In this document: positions 1 through 5,484 of the stretch, one piece after another
How positions within the stretch are numbered: the first letter of the stretch is position 1
Layout of the letters: the number at the start of each line of letters is the position of its first letter
Origin: Spirochaetales bacterium
GTDB lineage: Bacteria > Spirochaetota > Spirochaetia > DSM-27196 > SKKC01
Length of the DNA: 6,863 nucleotides
Assembly (NCBI GenBank): GCA_007121695.1
Contig: SKKC01000287.1
Location: 1 to 6,863 of the forward strand
Direction of reading: 5' to 3'
Translations under genes and position numbers: made by a program
The notes under the pieces: model-generated
Seen by the model: only the letters and a program-made list of their open reading frames with translations
Told to the model about the DNA's origin: nothing
The model's database searches: none

Positions 1-289
1 CCATGCGGTGCGCTGTCCACAGGCACAGGCACGCGATGCTGCCCATGACGGGAAGCCAGAAAAAGGCGTGCGACGCCGATACCTCGAGCATTGTCGGCAC
101 CAGAGCCGCATATACGGCCAGGCCGACGCCTGTCACGGTCAGTACTCTCGAAATGGACGCAGATGCGACCACGTCGAGAAACCGTCTGAGGTCACGGGTT
201 TCCGGTATAGTGTGTACGCTTTGCCTGATTCTTGAACCCACGCGCGACTTCCAGTGCAGCATTGTACCGTTCCGCAGTCCGCGTGTCAT
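1..289 (-). CDS. Partial membrane protein of unknown function (N-terminal 96 residues)
   Basis: The frame starts at ATG 289-287 and stays open without a stop to the left edge, so only the N-terminus is present. I do not recognise the family. The first 40 or so residues are basic and polar, with several Arg/Lys. Two hydrophobic stretches follow, at about residues 48-68 (VLTVTGVGLAVYAALVPTML) and 75-94 (AFFWLPVMGSIACLCLW), which look like transmembrane helices. The start is supported by a GAGGG sequence 5 nt upstream of the ATG, which overlaps the stop codon of the upstream M48 protease gene; only 8 nt separate the stop from the ATG. That spacing suggests translational coupling and a shared transcript. 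A functional link to the protease is possible, but the only basis is adjacency. No alternative frame here looks more protein-like. Confidence 0.65.
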   Translation of the reverse strand, partial: MTRGLRNGTMLHWKSRVGSRIRQSVHTIPETRDLRRFLDVVASASISRVLTVTGVGLAVYAALVPTMLEVSASHAFFWLPVMGSIACLCLWTAHRM

Positions 290-297
290 GCGGGCCC

Positions 298-1161
298 TCA
301 GCCTCCCGGGTGATCGAACGAAGCGATATCGAGCAGTCGGTGTATACGCGTTTCCACGGCCGGATGTGTGCGAAAGAGCGAGTGTTCTGTCTGCTGGGGA
401 ACCGGAAACAGGATGCCGAACACGCTCCTGACCGGATTGGACACCCGGTAGAGGGCAGAGGCGAGCCCCTCGGGATCTCCTGTCAGTTCGACGGCCCCGA
501 GATCGGCGGCAAACTCCCGGGTTCGAAGCAGGGCAAGCTGCAGCACGAAGACGAGCAGCGGTGCAGCGGCGAGCCACAGCAGCAGACGGGCCGGAAACAG
601 AAATCCGGTGAACAGCACAAAGGGCAGCTGCACCAGAAGCAGAAACCACACGAAACGCGACAGCGCAATGGTAAGCTGTTTCATGACCTCGGCAAAAATG
701 AACACCTGCAGATCGTTGTTCCGGATGTGCGCTATTTCGTGCGCGAGCACGCCGGTCATTTCCCGTACGGAGAGCATGTCGAGCAGCCCTTCGGTGACGA
801 TAATGACCGGCTCGTCGCGGCGTCCGATAGTCGCTGCATTCGGCGTGCGGCTGCGCATCAGATAGAGCATCGGCATGCTCGTCAGACCTGCGTGCGTACT
901 CAATGATCCGACGATCTCGTGAAGTTGCGGGGCCTCGTAGTAGCGAAGCGGAATCGCGTCGGCCAGCAGCGTCGCGACGCTCATTCGACCCGCGTTCATT
1001 GATACGATCCAGACACCGATGCCCAGGGCGACAAAGCCGGCTGTCCCGAACACCGATCGCCCGATTGCGACGAAGGGAATGGCTATGAGCCCTGCAAGCA
1101 GGAGGGTGCGCGCGAGGGCGAAGAGCTTTCTGCGTCTTATTTCTGCTGTCAGTGTACTCAC
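298..1161 (-). CDS. htpX: HtpX-like M48 family membrane zinc metalloprotease
   Basis: This 287-residue protein has the layout of HtpX proteases, which degrade damaged or misassembled membrane proteins. Two hydrophobic segments lie at about residues 14-33 and 39-56. A conserved NAATIG block (108-113) is followed by the zinc-binding HEIAH motif (141-145, catalytic Glu142). Two more hydrophobic segments sit at about 167-187 and 190-212. The third zinc ligand is probably Glu216 in REFAAD, and the family C-terminal motif FRTHPAVETRI is at 263-273. Length matches HtpX (about 285-300). The start is GTG (1161-1159), with AGGA on the minus strand at 1172-1169 and a 7-nt spacer. The gene is transcribed away from the PAS-protein gene and is probably co-transcribed with the membrane-protein gene after it. 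Family assignment is firm; the exact orthology (HtpX versus another M48B member) is less so. Confidence 0.9.
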   Translation of the reverse strand: MSTLTAEIRRRKLFALARTLLLAGLIAIPFVAIGRSVFGTAGFVALGIGVWIVSMNAGRMSVATLLADAIPLRYYEAPQLHEIVGSLSTHAGLTSMPMLYLMRSRTPNAATIGRRDEPVIIVTEGLLDMLSVREMTGVLAHEIAHIRNNDLQVFIFAEVMKQLTIALSRFVWFLLLVQLPFVLFTGFLFPARLLLWLAAAPLLVFVLQLALLRTREFAADLGAVELTGDPEGLASALYRVSNPVRSVFGILFPVPQQTEHSLFRTHPAVETRIHRLLDIASFDHPGG

Positions 1162-1174
1162 GACTGTGTCCTGG

Positions 1175-1188
1175 GAGTAAAAATACTC
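1175..1188. repeat. Inverted repeat GAGTA-AAAA-TACTC in the divergent intergenic gap
   Basis: A perfect 5-bp-arm inverted repeat with a 4-nt A spacer lies between the divergent protease and PAS-protein genes. It overlaps the candidate -10 box of the protease gene, a position where a repressor site would be expected. The arms are short and chance is not excluded. Confidence 0.35.
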
Positions 1189-1209
1189 TGTGCTTGTGCA
1201 CCGCGTCGA
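1180..1209 (-). promoter_or_regulatory. Possible sigma-70-like promoter for the M48 protease gene
   Basis: On the minus strand, TCGACG (1209-1204) and TATTTT (1185-1180) are separated by 18 nt. Each matches four of six consensus bases. Transcription would start roughly 10-15 nt before the AGGA ribosome binding site. This is weak evidence, supported mainly by position. Confidence 0.25.
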
Positions 1210-1221
1210 CCCGCATTAGAC

Positions 1222-2286
1222 TTGCGAAACGTGCAGATACCAGTTGTTCCCCGCATTCGTGTACGACTTGTCGACCTCTTCAGGCGCAGCCGGCGTCGTG
1301 GCATCGCCGAGTTCATGGCCCGAACCGGGGGCGATATCTTCTTTCGATTTCGCCTGCACCCCTTCGAGCGCGTCGAATACGCGAGCGATGCCCTCGAGCG
1401 CGTACTCGGGTACCCCCTGTCCGACTGGTACGCGACACCGGAAATGCCAGGACGCACCGTCCATCCCGACGACCGGAGTGTCCTGCAGGAGCTCGAACGG
1501 GGGTCTGTTCCGGACGGACCCGTTGTCGTTCGGTGGATTGCACGCGACGGCCGCATTGTGTGGATAGAGGAACGTTTTCGTGGACTGTGGAACAGGCGGG
1601 GCGTTCTCGTCTGTATCGACGCGATCGGACGCGACGTCAGCGAGCGCGTACTCGCCGAGCAACGGAACATGGACCTTGTGGAACGAAACACTCGGGTCCT
1701 GCGCCAGGTCCATGTCCGCGTCGGGGAAAGCCTGCAGTTGTTATCTGCGGTTGTCAGGCTGCGCGAGGAGAACCCGACGCTTGCCGAGCAGCGACGCATG
1801 CATGTACACATCCGGGCGCTTGCGCTCGTGAGCAATGCGTTTGAGCGCGCCGATACGCCCATTTCGGTCGCAATGTCCAAGTATCTCCGGGGCGTCGTTC
1901 ATGTTGCCGGAGAACATCTGACGACGCACTGCACGCCGCACGTGTCGCTCGACGTACAGCACATGGAACTGCGCGTCGATCAGGCCTCCGCGTGTGGGCT
2001 GCTCGCCGTCGAGTTCATCGGCGATATCCTGAAGCGCTTCGAGGGAAGTCCCCGCATCCCGGTTCTTCGTGTCTCTCTGACACAACTCGACAGGTCTGTT
2101 GTGGAGCTTTCGGTCGTGGTTCGTTCCGGCAGTCTTGATGATACCACTTCAGACCGGACGCGCACCGATCCGGCGCTCGAGCGATTGCTGACAGTACTCA
2201 CAACGACGATTCGGGGCGAGTACGCCGTCAGTCTGAACCCGCTTGGCCACGTTATGCGCTTCGAGGCGGCAAAAATTCAGGTATGA
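1222..2286 (+). CDS. PAS-domain protein with degenerate HisKA_2/HATPase-like kinase module
   Basis: Probably a cytoplasmic sensor protein of 354 residues with no clear membrane segment. Residues about 28-142 form a PAS domain: sensor-like IAEFMARTGGDIFFRF, the HPDD turn at 81-84, and the PAC-like RDGRIVWIEERF ending in AIGRDVSERVLAEQ. A helical region at about 154-225 (RQVHVRVGESLQLLSAVVRL) aligns with the HisKA_2 dimerisation and phosphoacceptor domain, whose consensus is HHRVKNNLQ. Residues about 245-352 resemble the ATPase domain. Key residues differ: Val165 stands where the HR-motif His is expected, Glu169-Ser170 replace the Asn pair, Val263 and Asp268 replace the two N-box Asn, and RSGS (301-304) stands where Asp-x-Gly is expected. 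Catalysis is therefore doubtful. The start is uncertain: TTG 1222 or GTG 1231, neither with a clear ribosome binding site. ATG 1315 would cut into the PAS domain. Confidence 0.8.
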   Translation: MRNVQIPVVPRIRVRLVDLFRRSRRRGIAEFMARTGGDIFFRFRLHPFERVEYASDALERVLGYPLSDWYATPEMPGRTVHPDDRSVLQELERGSVPDGPVVVRWIARDGRIVWIEERFRGLWNRRGVLVCIDAIGRDVSERVLAEQRNMDLVERNTRVLRQVHVRVGESLQLLSAVVRLREENPTLAEQRRMHVHIRALALVSNAFERADTPISVAMSKYLRGVVHVAGEHLTTHCTPHVSLDVQHMELRVDQASACGLLAVEFIGDILKRFEGSPRIPVLRVSLTQLDRSVVELSVVVRSGSLDDTTSDRTRTDPALERLLTVLTTTIRGEYAVSLNPLGHVMRFEAAKIQV

Positions 2287-2301
2287 GCGGTGGGCGGGTG
2301 G

Positions 2302-2331
2302 TTGATACATGCGCACCTGTGGTACCATGAT
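2302..2331 (+). promoter_or_regulatory. Possible promoter of the aldolase gene
   Basis: TTGATA (2302-2307, five of six -35 bases) and CATGAT (2326-2331, four of six -10 bases) are 18 nt apart. They lie in the 86-bp gap before the aldolase gene and would leave a leader of about 35 nt. The spacing is acceptable, but the -10 is mediocre. Confidence 0.4.
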
Positions 2332-2358
2332 TCATATACACGAGACGAAACAGATACG

Positions 2359-2364
2359 AAGGAG
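2359..2364 (+). promoter_or_regulatory. Strong ribosome binding site AAGGAG of the aldolase gene
   Basis: AAGGAG lies 8 nt before ATG 2373. It is the best Shine-Dalgarno match in the window, it fixes the aldolase start, and it suits a highly expressed glycolytic enzyme. Confidence 0.85.
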
Positions 2365-2372
2365 AAAAGCAT

Positions 2373-3464
2373 ATGAACAAAGTCGGTTCCAAACTGAAAC
2401 TGAAACCCGGTGTCGTGACAGGACAGGATCTTATTGATCTGTACGCGTATTGTCGTGAAGCGCAGTGCGCGCTTCCTGCCTATAACGTTATCGGCTCGAG
2501 CAGCCTGAATGCGGCCATGCAGGCGGCAAAAGAAGCGCAGGCACCAATCATTATCCAGTTCTCGAACGGTGGTGCACACTTCAACGCAGGAAAGTTTCTG
2601 GACAATACGGGCGAACGTGCTGCGGTTGCAGGTGCCGTTGCCGGGGCGCACCACGTGCACATTCTCAGTAAAATCTACGGTGTGGCGGTTGTGCTTCACA
2701 CCGACCACGCGGCACGAAAACTGCTTCCGTGGATAGACGGGTTGCTGGAAGAAGGGGCGAAGTTCCATAAAGAAAATGGCACGCCGCTGTTCAGCTCTCA
2801 CATGCTCGACCTCAGCGAAGAATCACTCGAAGAAAACCTTGCGACATGCAAGGAGTACATGAAGAAGCTCGCGGCCCTCGACATGCAGCTTGAGCTCGAG
2901 CTCGGCGTTACCGGTGGGGAGGAAGACGGTGTGGACAACAGCAATGTCGACGCATCGCGCCTGTATACGCAGCCGGAAGAAGTTCTTGCGGCCTACGAAG
3001 CGCTGAAAGACCTTGGTCAGTTTACCGTTGCAGCGTCATTCGGAAACACCCACGGTGTGTACAAGCCCGGTAACGTAAAGCTGAAGCCCGAGATCCTCAA
3101 GGCATCGCAGGAAAAAGTGTCGGACGTACACAAACTTCCGGAAAAACCCCTCGCGCTGGTGTTCCATGGTGGGTCCGGATCGAGTGAAAGCGAGATCACC
3201 GAGGCAGTATCCTACGGCGTAGTGAAGTTCAATATAGATACCGATACGCAGTGGGCATTTACGCAGCCAATAAAGAAGTACATGGATGCAAACGACGGCT
3301 ACCTTCATTCGCAGGTCGGAAACCCTGAAGGTCCTGACAAACCCAACAAGAAAAAGATAGACCCACGCGGGTGGATGCATCTCGGAGAGAAGCAGGTTGT
3401 GCAGCGTCTGGTCGACGCCTTCGGTCACCTCGGTGCCACCGACAAGTTCGTGTTCGGGGACTGA
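2373..3464 (+). CDS. fbaA: Class IIA fructose-bisphosphate aldolase
   Basis: This cytoplasmic, metal-dependent enzyme of glycolysis and gluconeogenesis reversibly cleaves fructose 1,6-bisphosphate to dihydroxyacetone phosphate and glyceraldehyde 3-phosphate. The 363-residue length and sequence fit the class IIA (E. coli FbaA-type, 359 aa) subgroup rather than the shorter IIB type. By comparison with FbaA, visible active-site residues are HTDHA at 109-113 (catalytic Asp111, metal ligand His112), LELELGVTGGEEDGVDNS at 173-190 (Glu176), NTHGVY (His227) and VFHGGSGS (metal ligand His265 plus the phosphate-binding Gly/Ser loop). The NIDTDTQWA segment (287-295), also near the phosphate site, is intact. 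The gene has its own ribosome binding site and a likely promoter, and is followed by a hairpin, so it is probably monocistronic. Codon choice looks more AT-tolerant than in the neighbours, consistent with high expression. Nothing is missing. Confidence 0.97.
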   Translation: MNKVGSKLKLKPGVVTGQDLIDLYAYCREAQCALPAYNVIGSSSLNAAMQAAKEAQAPIIIQFSNGGAHFNAGKFLDNTGERAAVAGAVAGAHHVHILSKIYGVAVVLHTDHAARKLLPWIDGLLEEGAKFHKENGTPLFSSHMLDLSEESLEENLATCKEYMKKLAALDMQLELELGVTGGEEDGVDNSNVDASRLYTQPEEVLAAYEALKDLGQFTVAASFGNTHGVYKPGNVKLKPEILKASQEKVSDVHKLPEKPLALVFHGGSGSSESEITEAVSYGVVKFNIDTDTQWAFTQPIKKYMDANDGYLHSQVGNPEGPDKPNKKKIDPRGWMHLGEKQVVQRLVDAFGHLGATDKFVFGD

Positions 3465-3487
3465 TCCGATACATCATCTGCGTTCAT

Positions 3488-3511
3488 GCGGAGCAGGCCA
3501 TCCTGCTCCGC
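3488..3511 (+). terminator. Stem-loop downstream of the aldolase gene, probable terminator
   Basis: A perfect 10-bp stem (GCGGAGCAGG / CCTGCTCCGC) with a CCAT loop begins 23 nt after the aldolase stop codon. The GC-rich stem and its place between two genes fit an intrinsic terminator. No T-run follows directly (CCGTAACTATCATATATTT), so it may be weak, may need another factor, or may instead protect the 3' end of the aldolase mRNA. Confidence 0.6.
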
Positions 3512-3523
3512 CCGTAACTATCA

Positions 3524-3549
3524 TATATTTCCGTAAAGACACGCATAAT
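3524..3549 (+). promoter_or_regulatory. AT-rich segment with -10-like boxes before the hlyIII operon
   Basis: TATATT (3524-3529) and CATAAT (3544-3549) each match five of six -10 bases, in the gap between the hairpin and the five-gene cluster. Neither has a convincing -35 partner. A promoter is expected here because the hairpin precedes it, but its exact position is a guess. Confidence 0.3.
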
Positions 3550-3565
3550 TCGGGGGCCTTGCATC

Positions 3566-4246
3566 ATGTCAATTTCGGCATCTGAGCCAGTCGGGCGACA
3601 GACCGGGCTACGCGAACCGGTGAACGCTCTTACACACGCGTTCGGCGCCCTGCTTGGCCTGATCGGTCTGGTGTTTCTGATTATCCGAAGCGTTGGGAAT
3701 GCTGTGCACATAGTCAGCTTTTCCGTGTACGGGGTCGGCATGATCGTCCTGTTCACGGCGAGCGCGCTGTACCACTCGGCGCGTGTTTCCGAGAAGGCGC
3801 TCCTGCGCCTCCGCACCTTTGACCACGTATCGATCTACATACTCATCGCTGCCACCTACACTCCCGTTACCCTCATTTCACTGCAGCCGGAGTTCCCGGG
3901 GTGGGGATGGAGCCTGTTTGGAGTCGTCTGGGGTCTGGCCCTGGTCGGTATTATCATCAAGCTCTTCTGGATCAATGCGCCCCGGTGGCTGACAGCCGGC
4001 GTCTATCTGGTCATAGGATGGCTTGCAATCATAGGCATACGGCCGGTGCTGGCGTCTCTCTCGCCGGTAGGTGTGTTCTGGCTGCTGTCGGGCGGTCTGT
4101 CCTACTCCATTGGAGCGGTGATCTACGCCCTGAAACGGCCGAATCCATTTCCCGGTGTGTTCGGGTTTCACGAGATCTGGCATATTTTCGTGCTTATGGG
4201 AGCAGCAAGTCATTATTTCATGATGCTTCTCGATGTTGCGGGGTAG
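3566..4246 (+). CDS. hlyIII: Hemolysin III / PAQR family seven-helix membrane protein
   Basis: This 226-residue integral membrane protein has about seven hydrophobic helices and the residues that define the hemolysin III (TrhA/YqfA, progestin-adipoQ receptor-like) family. EPVNALTH (17-24) opens the first helix. SALYH (66-70), Asp86-His87 in the FDHVSIYILIAATYTP block, HEIWH (202-206) and His216 supply the residues that form the buried zinc site in PAQR proteins. Despite the historical name, haemolysis is not a dependable prediction. Bacterial members have been linked to membrane-lipid homeostasis, and the superfamily includes hydrolase-like receptors. The start at ATG 3566 places the conserved Glu at residue 17, as is usual; only a weak GGGGG stretch lies upstream. 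It appears to be the first gene of the downstream cluster, 8 nt before the next start. Confidence 0.93.
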   Translation: MSISASEPVGRQTGLREPVNALTHAFGALLGLIGLVFLIIRSVGNAVHIVSFSVYGVGMIVLFTASALYHSARVSEKALLRLRTFDHVSIYILIAATYTPVTLISLQPEFPGWGWSLFGVVWGLALVGIIIKLFWINAPRWLTAGVYLVIGWLAIIGIRPVLASLSPVGVFWLLSGGLSYSIGAVIYALKRPNPFPGVFGFHEIWHIFVLMGAASHYFMMLLDVAG

Positions 4247-4254
4247 CACCTTCC

Positions 4255-4659
4255 ATGTCCATACGACATCCACGAACGAAAGATTTTCAGGACCGACTGA
4301 AGCGGATCTTTGACGAGGTCGACGACTATCTCGAAGACCGCTACGGCTCTCTCTACGATCTGCACCCCGCGAGACCTGCTCGTGGTGAAACGCATAACAA
4401 GGAGCACTCCGGACTGTTCAATGTGGGCGCAAGTTTTTCAGCCGGCTTCGGATCCCGGTTCGGCCGGGGATACGTAATCAGTATAGAAATTGCTACGCTC
4501 GACCGGGTGCCGGACGATATTGAAGAGCAGATAGATGATGAAGCAGTTACGAAGATCAGGGAGCTGCTTCCTCGCGAGTTTCCGGACCGTCACCTCGAGG
4601 TGGTTCGCGACGGCCGTGTATTCAAGATTTCCGGCGATCTGAGTCTCGGTCAGGTCTGA
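4255..4659 (+). CDS. Conserved-looking 134-residue protein of unknown function
   Basis: I do not recognise this family. The start at ATG 4255 follows the hlyIII stop by 8 nt. The frame continues open upstream, but that part only shadows hlyIII. The protein looks soluble, with no signal peptide or membrane segment. It has an acidic, amphipathic N-terminal helix (about 9-29, DFQDRLKRIFDEVDDYLEDR) and a charged linker with several His and Arg. A Gly/Phe/Ser-rich core follows (about 52-72, LFNVGASFSAGFGSRFGRGY), then beta-like VISIEIATL and an acidic helix before DGRVFKISGDLSL. The ordered mix of hydrophobic and charged segments and the tight operon position (5 nt before truC) argue that it is a real gene. 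A role with its neighbours in membrane, tRNA or haem biology cannot be told from sequence. Confidence 0.8.
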   Translation: MSIRHPRTKDFQDRLKRIFDEVDDYLEDRYGSLYDLHPARPARGETHNKEHSGLFNVGASFSAGFGSRFGRGYVISIEIATLDRVPDDIEEQIDDEAVTKIRELLPREFPDRHLEVVRDGRVFKISGDLSLGQV

Positions 4660-4664
4660 CGTCC

Positions 4665-5474
4665 ATGGCATCTGCAGACGGGCAATCGCTGATACAGGGC
4701 GCTCACTTTCGCGTCCCGGTACTCTGGCAGGATGGGCGACTGGTCGTTGTAGATAAACCCGCGGGCATGATCGTCCACCCGAATCAGTACGACAGGCGCG
4801 CGCCGAACTGCGTGAATACGCTTTCGGGGCTTCTGCACCGGAAAGTGCAGGTTGTGCACCGGCTCGATCGGGGCACAAGCGGTGTCATGCTGTTCGCGCT
4901 GGATACGGATGCCGCCGCACAGGTTTCGGCACTGTTTCGTGAATCGGATATCACCAAGAAGTACCTGGCGATTGTTCGCGGGCATGCCCCCGAGAATGGT
5001 CTCATAGACCGCAGCCTCGTGCGAGGCGAAGGGCGGGAACCGTCTGTATCCCGAACACAGTTCAGAACTCTGTCCCGCAGTGTACTTCGGGAACCGGTCG
5101 GCGAGTTCGACGAAGCGTGGTTCAGTCTGCTCGAGCTGAGCCTGCTTACGGGACGACGGCATCAGGCCCGACGCCACCTGCAGTCGATATCTCATCCGGT
5201 GATCGGGGACAGCCGCCACGGCGACCGGGTATTCAACGACTTCACCGCGGCGAAGCTTGGAGCCGGGCGACTCTTTCTGCGGGCGTTCAGCCTGCAGTTG
5301 CAGCTGCCCCACTCGGGGGCGTTGCTTACGGTACAGGCAGGACTTCCGCAGGCGTGGCTCCACGCCTGCGACGCGCTGGGTCTCGCGATTCCCGAGGGCA
5401 GCCCGGAGGCGACGGTGCAACTCGACGGACAAACCGTCTACCACGGTGAAGTACCGGCTCACGTCTGTCCGTGA
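4665..5474 (+). CDS. truC: RluA-family pseudouridine synthase, TruC-like (tRNA U65)
   Basis: This 269-residue protein isomerises uridine to pseudouridine in RNA. The RluA-family catalytic signature VHRLDRGTSGV is at residues 64-74, with catalytic Asp68. The N-terminal strand motif VVVDKPAGMIVHP (27-39) is also typical. The closest match I can recall is E. coli TruC (260 aa), which modifies U65 of some tRNAs: TGRRHQARRHLQ (162-173) followed by HPVIGDSRHGDR (177-188) mirrors TruC TGRKHQLRRHLA...HPIIGDSKHGDL closely. There is no N-terminal S4 domain, unlike RluC/RluD, again pointing to TruC. ATG 4665 is 5 nt after the preceding stop, with AGG at 4652-4654. The stop overlaps the ribosome binding site of the next gene. 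The exact RNA target is inferred. The last 25 or so residues are beyond the conserved fold. Confidence 0.88.
   Translation: MASADGQSLIQGAHFRVPVLWQDGRLVVVDKPAGMIVHPNQYDRRAPNCVNTLSGLLHRKVQVVHRLDRGTSGVMLFALDTDAAAQVSALFRESDITKKYLAIVRGHAPENGLIDRSLVRGEGREPSVSRTQFRTLSRSVLREPVGEFDEAWFSLLELSLLTGRRHQARRHLQSISHPVIGDSRHGDRVFNDFTAAKLGAGRLFLRAFSLQLQLPHSGALLTVQAGLPQAWLHACDALGLAIPEGSPEATVQLDGQTVYHGEVPAHVCP
5347..5370 (+). repeat. Perfect 10-bp inverted repeat inside truC
   Basis: CGCAGGCGTG and CACGCCTGCG flank a GCTC loop within the codons for about residues 228-236 (PQAWLHACD). It could form an RNA hairpin in the operon transcript about 115 nt before the hemW-like start. No T-run follows, so it is not a standard terminator. 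It may simply be coding coincidence. Confidence 0.5.
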
Positions 5475-5484
5475 GGATGCAGAC

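Noticed and set aside
232..906. Long plus-strand frame (224 codons) opposite the M48 protease
   Set aside because: It is antisense to a gene with clear HEIAH and family motifs, and its product is a low-complexity Gln/Arg/His-rich sequence typical of shadow frames.
1395..1654. Exact 14-base repeat CGAGCGCGTACTCG at 1395-1408 and 1641-1654 in the PAS-protein gene
   Set aside because: Both copies are in the same reading frame and encode Glu-Arg-Val-Leu with favoured codons, so codon bias explains them better than a binding site.
1158..1880. Long minus-strand frame (240 codons) opposite the PAS-protein gene
   Set aside because: The product is Arg/Ser/Thr-rich without any domain pattern, whereas the plus-strand frame encodes a recognisable PAS fold.
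2277..2801. Minus-strand frame (174 codons) over the start of the aldolase gene
   Set aside because: It is antisense to a highly conserved enzyme and its promoter, with no ribosome binding site or recognisable domain.
3901..4254. In-frame open extension upstream of the 134-aa protein, overlapping hlyIII
   Set aside because: It lies entirely over conserved hlyIII codons and does not read like a protein domain; ATG 4255 right after the hlyIII stop is the natural start.
4448..4471. Hairpin-like CCCGG-TTCGG-CCGGG in the 134-aa protein gene
   Set aside because: The stem is only 5 bp before a bulge and encodes conserved-looking Gly/Ser/Arg codons, so there is no reason to call it functional.
5257..5484. 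In-frame open extension upstream of the hemW-like gene, overlapping truC
   Set aside because: The extension is Arg/Cys/Ser-rich shadow coding inside a confident truC frame, while ATG 5485 has a good ribosome binding site and lies a normal distance before the SAM motif.
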